The notes under the pieces were generated by a model. That model was not told where the DNA came from and searched no databases. It saw nothing but the letters and a program-made list of their open reading frames with translations. The translations under genes and the position numbers were made by a program. DNA of 64,000 bases from Brassica napus (taxonomy: Eukaryota; Streptophyta; Magnoliopsida; Brassicales; Brassicaceae): contig NC_063448.1 in assembly GCF_020379485.1 (NCBI RefSeq), positions 19,491,726 to 19,555,725 on the forward strand, read 5' to 3'. Shown one piece after another: positions 56,962 to 64,000 of this stretch (positions within the stretch are counted from its first letter, which is position 1; each line of letters starts with the position of its first letter).

Positions 56962-57146
56962 TTAAGGTAAAGAGAAGACGAGGGGAAAAGAGATAATTGG
57001 AAAGTAGAGAACCAAATCATGTTGCCACCATTGTTGAAGTAAAGACGCATGATGATAGGACCTCTACAGTTTTGTATGGCTAGAATTGTGCAGTTTATGA
57101 TCACAAGAGCCCTAGCCATTCTTGTCTTCTTGATTCTTCGAAACAA

Positions 57147-57334
57147 TGGTTCTGGTTTCTGTGAGTAATGAAGCTTTATGTATGTAACATGTTACACAAC
57201 AAAAGCATTTAAAAAAAAATTTAACATTATATTCAAAAAAAAGAAAAGAAGCTTTATGTATTGATTTATTTTACATTTATACTTACTTGTACAATTATTG
57301 GTTTAATCATACATAATAAAAACGTAAACGACCT
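57147..57334. other. Spacer between the two PUP remnants
   Basis: A+T-rich sequence of less than 200 bp between the start of the first PUP pseudogene and the stop codon of the next PUP exon. Too short to hold a full promoter plus terminator. Confidence 0.5.
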
Positions 57335-57715
57335 TCAAGCAACAGCGGAGACACTAACTGGAAGTGGAGGCAGTTCTGTCTCCTGCAACTGAGTCTTATT
57401 GATAATTCTCTTACCGGATTTAAACTCGCCGTAGAAGTAAGAGACAAACCCCCACAGAGAGAGAAGGAGAGCAACACCTTTCTCCACCTGAAACTTCTCC
57501 CGGAAACACACGACAGCCAAAACTTCCGTCACCGGAAGCAGAGCACTTATGAGAACACCAGAAGCTAGAGAAGACGCACAGAACACAACCCCTATGGCTC
57601 CTAAGAACAACCCTTGATATACTATCCCTGTCATCACAACCAGCGTGTAGTAAAACGCAGAGCCTCCTCCTATCTTGAACTCTCTTGCTTCTATTGGTAT
57701 AACCTACCGAACATA
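57335..57715 (-). pseudogene. Last exon of a second purine permease gene
   Basis: The exon runs 57715-57335 with an acceptor CGGTAG before it. It encodes 126 residues to a normal stop: [99 protein letters not shown]. These are the last membrane segments and the tail of PUP proteins, without lesions. The upstream exon is not found in the window: a full-length Copia element begins 118 bp further upstream, and beyond it (62504-64000) no PUP sequence is visible. Either the 5' exon lies past the window's edge behind ~6 kb of transposons or it is lost. Probably a decapitated gene, but a gene with a very long intron is possible. Confidence 0.75.
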
Positions 57716-57827
57716 TATATCAAAAAGGTGTTACATAATGATTAATTTGCAGGACCGGATATGACATTTAGGGACCATAACATTTTTAGGTTAATCTTAA
57801 TAAAAAATTAGATAATTTGAGGACACT

Positions 57828-57832
57828 GCAAC
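57828..57832. repeat. Target duplication of the Copia element, left copy
   Basis: GCAAC, repeated at 62499-62503 directly after the other LTR. Confidence 0.85.
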
Positions 57833-58091
57833 TATAGAATCACAACTTCAAGAATCAAAAGACCAAAACTTCAAATAAGAATACTCTCTTATTAATGCTC
57901 AAGAAACTTCACAAAACTTAAGCTCTCAAATTACCCACACCTAATGTCACACATTGACATCGGTTTATATAGGAAATATAAAGTCCTAAACTCACATAAC
58001 ATAAGATAATTAGATACTCCTAATTATCAAAGGACTTTCCTATTTCCTAATAAGATAGCTTTATCTTTAAGCTACTCCAAGCTTATCAACA
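57833..58091 (-). repeat. 3' LTR of the Copia element
   Basis: A 259-bp LTR, nearly identical to 62240-62498. TATATAAACC on the minus strand (57973-57962) is a good TATA box. The gag-pol stop codon lies about 25 bases inside this LTR. Confidence 0.9.
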
Positions 58092-61000
58092 TTCTCCCCC
58101 TTAAGCTTGAACTTGTATTCACACACATCTTGAACTCCAATGAGTTCTCTCATTTCTTTAAACTTTGTTCTTCCAAGAGACTTGGTAAGAATATCCGCCT
58201 TCTGTTCATTACCCGGAACATGTTCGACTTCCACTTGCTCCTTTTCAACGCATTCTCTTATAAAATGAAACCGTCTATGTATATGTTTACTCCGGCCATG
58301 AAACACAGGATTCTTTGTGAGAGCAATTGCAGACTTGTTGTCAACTTTGATAACCACTTGCTTGCTCTTACTGCCGACTGTTTCACTTAGGAGTTCTTGG
58401 AGCCATATAGCTTGTTTAGCTGCTTCAGTTGCTGCCATAAACTCAGCTTCGCATGAAGACAACGCCACTATCTCCTGTTTTGTAGAGCACCACGTGATTG
58501 GACTCCTTCCAAGATAAAATATGTGACCACATGTGCTCTTACCATCGTCTATGTCGACGTTATGCGAGCTGTCACTATAGCCTACCAGTTCCACTTCTTC
58601 ACCGCGTGAATAGCACAAACCGAGAGAGGTATTTCCGCGTAGATACCTAAGGATTTGCTTCAAAGCCGCTCCATGTGATTCCTTAGGCTCCTGCATGTAT
58701 CTGCTGAGCACTCCAACGCTAAATGACAGGTCGGGACGAGTATGAAGTAAATACCGAAGGCATCCAATGCCTCTGCGATACGCCTTTTCATCGATCTTTC
58801 CTTCCTCTGGCGCTTTTGAGAATTGTGCATTCATCTCCATAGGCACATGAGTTGAGTTACACGAACTCATACCAGTTTCCTCAAGGATTTTGCAGGCGTA
58901 CCTATCTTGTTTAAGGGTGATGCCGCCACTGTGTTGTAGAACTTCTATCCCCAAGTAATATGTTAATTTGCCAAGATCACTCTTCTCAAACTTCATCGCC
59001 ATCTCTCGCTTGAATTCAAGTATAGCTCTAAGAGAAGATCCTGTAACAAGTAGATCATCTACGTAAACCACCACAATGAGAAGCTCTTGCTGCGTTTCCT
59101 TTCGGTAAAGGGATGGTTCATTGGAACATCTCTGGAAGCTTAGACCACGTAGTATCTGATTCAGTTTTATGTTCCATGCTCTAGGAGCTTGACGCAACCC
59201 ATAAAGGGCCCTTTTAAGCTTATACACCTTATGCTCTTCACCGGATACAACAAAGCCCTCAGGTTGACTTACGAATACTTCTTCTTTGAGTTCCCCGTGA
59301 AGAAACGCCGTCTTGACGTCGAGATGGTGTACTTCCCAGCCTTGTGATCCTGCTAAGGCAATGATCAACCTAATAGTCTCAATACGTGCTACCGGGGCAA
59401 ACACTTCATCATAGTCTACACCATGTCTTTGGACATATCCTTTAGCTACCAATCTAGCCTTATACTTGTTAATGGTTCCATCAGCATTGCGTTTTACTTT
59501 GAAAACCCATTTTAAACCTATAGGTTTAACTCCTGCGGGTAACTCGACGAGATCCCACGTCTGGTTCTTTTCCATAGAACAGATTTCATCCTTACAAGCT
59601 TCAATCCAAACCTTTAGTTCTTTGGCCTCATTAAAATCCCACGGTTCATCGTTGAGGACCATCAATAGCTGCTCGCTTTCAACTTTGGCTAATAGAACGT
59701 AATCATCGAGATAGGATGGCTTTGCAGAGATCCTCGTTGATCTCCTTGGTTGCGTTTGAACATCATCTTCTTCATTATGAAAGTCATTCTCGGCTTCGAT
59801 ATTCTCGTCATCATCACTCTCATTCTCGCTTACTTCAATTGTTGCCTCTCCTTCTATAGTCCTGTCGGTTAGACGTCGCAAGTTCATCTCGAATTCCTCA
59901 CGTTCACTCTCCTTTGCTTTCCCTTTATCATTCCATCTCCATTCCTTTTCTTCATCGAACACAACGTCGCGACTTACAATAATTCGTTTGCTATCTGGGT
60001 CGATGAGACGATATGCCTTTGACCCTGGTTCGATCCCAAGGTGAACCAGGATACGTGATCTGTCATCCAATTTCTTTCTACTGACCGTGTCCGTTTTAGC
60101 ATAACACACACATCCGTACACTTTTAAGTGCGAGAGATTCGGTTTTCGCAGCTTCAACGCTCCATATGGAGTACTTCCCTCCAACGACCTTGTAGCTACC
60201 CTATTTATGAGATAGGTAGTGTGTCTTATTGTTTCTCCCCACAGGAAGTTTGGCATGTTCATATGTTTTAACATACTCCTTGTCATCTCTAACAAAGTTT
60301 GATTACGCCGTTCCACTACCCCATTCTGTTGTGGCGTGTATGGTGCTGTGAGTTGTCGCTTGATGCCGTGTTTATCACAGAAGCTCTGGAATTCGAGAGA
60401 GACAAACTCACCTCCCCTATCTGTTCGAAGAGTTTTCAACTCTGTTTGAGTTTCTTGTTCGGCAAGTAATTTGAACCGCTTAAATTTTTCAAATGTTTTG
60501 CTCTTCTCCTTTAGTAGCACTTTCCACATGTACCGTGAGTGATCATCAATGAGCACGAAGATATACCTTTTGTGTGTTGGTATTGGAGGTGTGATGGGTC
60601 CGCAAAGATCTGCATGTACCAGCTCAAGAGGTTTAGCGGCTCTATAAGGTGTTGCTTGAGGAAACGGTTTCCTAGTTTGCTTTCTTTTCAAGCACGAAAC
60701 GCATGTTTCTGAGATGCGATTGTCATTAGATACACCGACGACTATGTCCTTCTTAACCATCATCTTTATTGTATCTCGACTGATATGACCCAGTCTTGCG
60801 TGCCACAAGGAAGAGTTTGACGTGCCTTTGATCTGAAGGCATCGTAAGGCGTCAACTTGTAGTGAGACCTTGTAAAGCCGGTTCTTTGCTCGCGTCGTAT
60901 GAATCATCAACGTACCACTCTTGTCAAATAGCATCAACGTATCACCTTTCATTCTTACTTCACAGCCTACCTCCGTTGCTTGCCCCAAACTGACTATATT

Positions 61001-62203
61001 ACTCCGTAATGCAGGTATATAATACACATTGTTGAGGTTCCTTTTCTCTCCTCCTTTGATTATGAAACGAACTGATCCTTTTTCCAAGATATTAACCCTT
61101 GAATCATCTCCAAATCGTACTTGGCCGGTAATGGTATCATCAAGTTCGTAAAAAAATGAGCGATTGCCACTCATGTGATTGCTGGCGCCATTGTCAAGAT
61201 ACCATGTATCTTTAGAGTCTGATTCGGTCTCAAACTGGTTAGGATTCAAGTTCCTTTCATTCAAGAAAGCAATTTCATTCATCATTAAGGCATCGGCTTC
61301 AGTCGTATCTTCTTCCTTTTTTTCAATTGTTTCCTGAAATTTTAACTTCAGGTCTGGACAGTCCTGAAAGTAGTGTCCAAGTTTATCACACCGAAAACAT
61401 GTAATATGAGAAGCATCTCCTCCACGACCTTGTCTGTAAGCTTCTCGTTGTTGCTGAAACCCTCCATAGCGTCCACGGCCTCGACCTCTCCAGTTAGAAC
61501 GACCTCGACCACGACCGCGGTAATTTGAACTGTTAGGACCTTCTTGACTTGATGAATCCGTATTAGCATACATCAACTTCCCGGAATCACCCTGCGAGTC
61601 TTCTTCTTCCTCCTCAGTAACTCTCTCTTCGTATGCCTTTAATCTACCAACAATATCCTCGAAGCTTGTAATATTGAGATCAAGAACTTGCTCTAGAGAA
61701 GCAACTATATGTATATATTTTTTTCTTGGCAAGCTTTTTAAGAATTTTTTCACAAGCTTTGGTTCTTCAATTGTTTCTCCCAATGATGCTGATTTTGAGG
61801 TTATCTCTGATAGCTTTCCAACAAACGTATCGATTGTATCTCCATCTTTCATCTTGATTCTATCAAATTCGGCCATCAAGGTTTGCAACCTTGCTTCACG
61901 CACACGCTCAGCTCCAACATGACGCGCTTTTATAGCGTCCCAAACAGACTTCGCAGTGTCAAGATCACCTACTTGTAAGGTTAACACCTCTGGTATCGAT
62001 TGAAATAGAAGCGCAGTCGCCATGTTATTTTTCTTCTCATCTTTTACTCCCGGCTCGATTGCTTCCCATACTTCACTTACCTTTAATGCTATGTTCATTC
62101 TCATAGCCCAGACGGTGTAGTTTGAGGATGTTAACATAGGAAACTTTATGGAGGCAGGCCCCTTGTCCTTGTGCAATACGACTTCATCTTTGTCATCTCC
62201 CAT
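58067..62203 (-). CDS. Copia gag-pol polyprotein
   Basis: One frame of 1378 codons without a break. It would be cleaved into gag, protease, integrase and reverse transcriptase/RNase H. The gag part begins around FPMLTSSNYTVWAMRMNIAL, and a Gly/Arg-rich stretch precedes the zinc knuckle CFRCDKLGHYFQDC (~269). The protease has WYLDNGASNHMSG (~335). The pre-integrase zinc site starts LWHARLGHIS and the integrase core has HADLCGPI and DDHSRYMW. Reverse transcriptase shows DVKTAFLHGELKEEVF and the catalytic YVDD (~1047). RNase H begins near GYSDSSHN. Order (integrase before reverse transcriptase) is that of Ty1/Copia. Start chosen at the ATG 23 bases after the primer site. Confidence 0.93.
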   Translation of the reverse strand: MGDDKDEVVLHKDKGPASIKFPMLTSSNYTVWAMRMNIALKVSEVWEAIEPGVKDEKKNNMATALLFQSIPEVLTLQVGDLDTAKSVWDAIKARHVGAERVREARLQTLMAEFDRIKMKDGDTIDTFVGKLSEITSKSASLGETIEEPKLVKKFLKSLPRKKYIHIVASLEQVLDLNITSFEDIVGRLKAYEERVTEEEEEDSQGDSGKLMYANTDSSSQEGPNSSNYRGRGRGRSNWRGRGRGRYGGFQQQREAYRQGRGGDASHITCFRCDKLGHYFQDCPDLKLKFQETIEKKEEDTTEADALMMNEIAFLNERNLNPNQFETESDSKDTWYLDNGASNHMSGNRSFFYELDDTITGQVRFGDDSRVNILEKGSVRFIIKGGEKRNLNNVYYIPALRSNIVSLGQATEVGCEVRMKGDTLMLFDKSGTLMIHTTRAKNRLYKVSLQVDALRCLQIKGTSNSSLWHARLGHISRDTIKMMVKKDIVVGVSNDNRISETCVSCLKRKQTRKPFPQATPYRAAKPLELVHADLCGPITPPIPTHKRYIFVLIDDHSRYMWKVLLKEKSKTFEKFKRFKLLAEQETQTELKTLRTDRGGEFVSLEFQSFCDKHGIKRQLTAPYTPQQNGVVERRNQTLLEMTRSMLKHMNMPNFLWGETIRHTTYLINRVATRSLEGSTPYGALKLRKPNLSHLKVYGCVCYAKTDTVSRKKLDDRSRILVHLGIEPGSKAYRLIDPDSKRIIVSRDVVFDEEKEWRWNDKGKAKESEREEFEMNLRRLTDRTIEGEATIEVSENESDDDENIEAENDFHNEEDDVQTQPRRSTRISAKPSYLDDYVLLAKVESEQLLMVLNDEPWDFNEAKELKVWIEACKDEICSMEKNQTWDLVELPAGVKPIGLKWVFKVKRNADGTINKYKARLVAKGYVQRHGVDYDEVFAPVARIETIRLIIALAGSQGWEVHHLDVKTAFLHGELKEEVFVSQPEGFVVSGEEHKVYKLKRALYGLRQAPRAWNIKLNQILRGLSFQRCSNEPSLYRKETQQELLIVVVYVDDLLVTGSSLRAILEFKREMAMKFEKSDLGKLTYYLGIEVLQHSGGITLKQDRYACKILEETGMSSCNSTHVPMEMNAQFSKAPEEGKIDEKAYRRGIGCLRYLLHTRPDLSFSVGVLSRYMQEPKESHGAALKQILRYLRGNTSLGLCYSRGEEVELVGYSDSSHNVDIDDGKSTCGHIFYLGRSPITWCSTKQEIVALSSCEAEFMAATEAAKQAIWLQELLSETVGSKSKQVVIKVDNKSAIALTKNPVFHGRSKHIHRRFHFIRECVEKEQVEVEHVPGNEQKADILTKSLGRTKFKEMRELIGVQDVCEYKFKLKGENVDKLGVA

Positions 62204-62225
62204 GGTTGTTGTTATTTTGAGGTTT

Positions 62226-62237
62226 GCTCTGATACCA
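62226..62237 (-). other. Primer binding site of the Copia element
   Basis: TGGTATCAGAGC on the minus strand, complementary to the 3' end of plant initiator methionine tRNA. Confidence 0.9.
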
Positions 62238-62239
62238 AA

Positions 62240-62498
62240 TATAGAATCACAACTTCAAGAATTAAAAGACCAAAACTTCAAATAAGAATACTCTCTTATT
62301 AATGCTCAAGAAACTTCACAAAACTTAAGCTCTCAAATCACCCACACCTAATGTCACACATTGACATCGGTTTATATAGGAAATATAAAGTCCTAAACTC
62401 ACATAACATAAGATAATTAGATACTCCTAATTATCAAAGGACTTTCCTATTTCCTAATAAGATAGCTTTATCTTTAAGCTACTCCAAGCTTATCAACA
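62240..62498 (-). repeat. 5' LTR of the Copia element
   Basis: A 259-bp LTR that would drive transcription on the minus strand. It contains the same TATATAAACC box as the other LTR. Confidence 0.9.
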
Positions 62499-62503
62499 GC
62501 AAC

Positions 62504-62650
62504 TATGTATAATTATTATTAAAAATTTGGGATCAATGATATCTTCTCAATTTGCATTGTTTTAACTATTCATTCTAGCATATGCTGACCATTTAGGATA
62601 GCATTTAGATATGTTTAGGATTGCATTGCATTACATATGTCCTTATCAGG
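62504..62650. other. Short flank between two LTR elements
   Basis: A+T-rich DNA with no gene signal. It was probably the intron or upstream region of the second PUP gene before the insertions, but nothing in it shows that. Confidence 0.4.
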
Positions 62651-64000
62651 TGATGGAGATTTCAATTGGTGACTTTGGAGCATTTAGAGATGGTTTGGAG
62701 GCAAAAAAGGGGTGATTCTCGAGAAAGAGACGCATTGATCAAGTGTCCCAGCGGCATAAGGAAGTCCCAGCGGCCTTTTGGCCCCTCAAGAAGCCGCTGC
62801 CAGCGCTGTGAAACGGAGAAGTATGGGAGCGGCCTTACGCAGCGGTGTACCGAAGCCGCTGTAGACGCTCGAGAGATGAAGACTCAAGAAATGAAGACCA
62901 AGTGCGGGAGCGGCCTGACGCAGCGGTGTGACGAGACCGCTGGCAAAATACCTCCTTCCCTGCCGCGTTCGTACTTGTCGCAGCGGTGTACCGAAGCCGC
63001 TGTAGACGCTCGAGAGATGAAGACTCAAGAAATGGAGACCAAGTGCGGGAGCGGCCTGAGGCAGCAGTGTTGCGAGACCGCTGGGAAAATACCTCGTTCC
63101 CTGCCGCGTTCGTACTTGTCGCAGCGGTGTGATGACGAAGCAAGTAAGCCGCTGCGAGTGTCCCAGCGGCTAGGCGGAGCGGTTTCACGTGGCCGCTGCG
63201 AGTCAAGAAAGTCAACATTTTCCGGGTTTGACCAGATAATTACCAATTTGTGTTTTGGTTAACCCAGGTTTGTTGGGTTAAACCAGGTTCGACTTTAAGC
63301 TAGTATAAAGGTCCTTCAGACCTAATTGTAGGATCTTATCTTGTTTTCTATCAAATCACAAAAGTACTTTGAGGTGAAAGATTATATCTGGATCATTTCT
63401 CTCTTGTGATTGCTTGATTTTCTTGATCTCTTATCATGTTTAGCACCAAATCATCTTTGATTCTTGGGCTCATCATGGAGAGTAGTGAGTAGTCATCTTT
63501 GGATTCATGGGTTAGGGAGATTAAGGGTGATTAAGCTAGATCTAAGGTGTTTAGGTATAGATCAATCTTATTCCTTGCTAGTAGAGGGCTTTTAATGCAA
63601 TTTTAGAGTTGGCCTCTCCAAAGTTGAGCTCTAGGCATTTCATACCCGGAAGGTGTTTGATGAAATGTCTGAACCAACACTCCTAAGCTTTTAACATCCT
63701 TTGCCAAAGGGATTTGTTGTTAAAGGTGTTAAGATGGCTAGTAGACTTGAGATTAATGATTACTTAGGTAACATTCAACCAAAGGAATTTGATGCTTGAG
63801 TTATCTAGGTAAATGAGCATTCATCTAGGGATAGAGTTTGCTTAGGATTGTGTCTAGGCCTAAGGAAAATATAAATTGGTTAAAAGTTGACACCTTTAGG
63901 TTGAATCTTGATCACCCAAGATCAGTTCCCATAGCCCATGAGTTCTCACTTCTTATAAGAAAGAAAGCTTGTGCCTTTATTGCATTTTAGGTAGTAAGTT
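62650..64000 (+). mobile_element. LTR-retrotransposon end with GC-rich repeats (incomplete)
   Basis: A GC-rich block (62690-63200) with many AGCGGC/GCCGCT words is followed by TATAAAGG (63304), the sequence CTTGATTTTCTTGATCTCTT, then a long leader-like part without a gene to the window's end. This resembles the LTR and leader of Ty3/Gypsy elements of crucifers. No second LTR or pol is in the window, so the assignment is tentative. Open frames in the GC-rich part are by-products of the repeat. Confidence 0.4.
62826..63140 (+). repeat. 141-bp tandem repeat
   Basis: AGCGGTGTACCGAAGCCGCT begins at 62841 and again at 62982, and AGCGGTGTGATGACGAAG begins at 63123, giving a 141-bp period with two full units and the start of a third. 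Each unit also holds AGACGCTCGAGAGATGAAGA and CTGCCGCGTTCGTACTTGTC. The period is a multiple of three, so one frame stays open. Confidence 0.8.

Larger units (their letters stand above)
54413..57146 (-). pseudogene. Purine permease (PUP) pseudogene
   Basis: A PUP-type gene, a plasma-membrane transporter of purines and cytokinins in plants, on the minus strand. From 57146: MARALVIINCTILAIQNCRG, PIIMRLYFNNGGNMIWFSTF are the first two membrane segments. The next part is cut by a hAT element (55760-56953), then continues as NGSENTPFF. After a foreign stretch the gene resumes at ~54965: VLIMAVIQIGILSGFDNYMH. A SINE (54609-54860) follows, then a shifted frame with LLVSTVTLIIVSHLAFVAIF and MVNHKFTLLTINAVF. 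It then breaks off next to the Helitron at 54412. Only about the first half of the family's ~350 residues is present. It is not functional. Confidence 0.8.
57833..62498 (-). mobile_element. Complete, recent Ty1/Copia retrotransposon
   Basis: Two LTRs of 259 bp (57833-58091 and 62240-62498) differ at two positions by eye (near 57859 and 57931 of the first). GCAAC flanks both sides. On the minus strand the primer site TGGTATCAGAGC (62237-62226) is two bases from the LTR and the polypurine tract AAGGGGGAGAA (58102-58092) borders the other LTR. A single unbroken 1378-codon gag-pol frame fills the interior. All parts needed for transposition are visible, so the element may be able to move. LTRs start TGTTGATAAGC on the minus strand. 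Confidence 0.93.

Noticed and set aside
62666..63262. 198-codon frame and its antisense partners
   Set aside because: The frame is open because of a 141-bp repeat whose length is a multiple of three; no recognisable protein motif.
1..64000. CRISPR arrays, bacterial operons, or organelle-derived DNA
   Set aside because: Repeats are transposon arrays, not regular spacers and repeats; genes have spliceosomal introns; no chloroplast or mitochondrial gene was recognised.

Overview
The window is plant nuclear DNA from a crucifer, most probably Brassica or a close relative. The evidence is very high A+T between genes, spliced genes with GT-AG introns, and host genes that read like Arabidopsis families (PADRE/DUF4228, U2AF35, purine permeases, FBA-type F-box proteins). 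The dense load of MULE, Helitron, hAT, Harbinger, CACTA, SINE and LTR elements is typical of Brassica. It looks like a gene-poor, transposon-rich interval. The only host gene that looks intact is the DUF4228/PADRE gene at 12689-13519; the other host genes are pseudogenes or fragments.

Layout. 1-1140 is the LTR and leader of an old LTR retrotransposon. 2154-2938 is a hAT-like non-autonomous element. 5868-10882 is a complete Mutator-like element (MULE) with matching termini and a perfect 10-bp target duplication. It carries a spliced MuDR-type transposase gene and a divergent GRF zinc-finger gene, plus tRNA-like A-box/B-box modules near both ends. 12689-13519 is the DUF4228 gene and 16173-17015 a U2AF35 pseudogene that keeps its 5'-UTR intron. 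18084-21926 is a tandem duplication of about 0.8 kb, one copy of which is split by a Helitron (18809-21063); the other copy is the matching empty site. 23659-23707 is a second Helitron 3' end.

From 27.9 to 53 kb there is a decayed cluster of F-box/FBA gene copies. These were hit by a TRIM-like LTR element (28065-29226), a fold-back element (29769-30615), a 2.2-kb Copia derivative with large LTRs (39657-41864), a CACTA element with one end missing (to 46913), and an internally deleted Harbinger element (49180-51549). Between them lie a 4.7-kb element full of GAAGACTTC repeats (32649-37303), a Harbinger-like MITE (31488-31856) and a hAT element (38150-38688).

From 53.6 kb on there is a truncated Helitron, then two tandem purine-permease (PUP) gene remnants on the minus strand. 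The first is broken by a SINE, a Copia relic and a hAT element that holds an inverted minisatellite. The second keeps only its last exon, and a nearly new, full-length Copia element (57833-62498) lies just upstream of that exon. The window ends in a GC-rich, LTR-like sequence with a 141-bp tandem repeat.

I see no new host pathway. The most interesting material is transposon architecture: tRNA-like modules in a MULE, a Helitron with an in-window empty site, the GAAGACTTC array, the inverted minisatellite, and a record of successive insertions into tandem F-box and PUP copies. Every family name is from reading motifs by eye; no database search was made.
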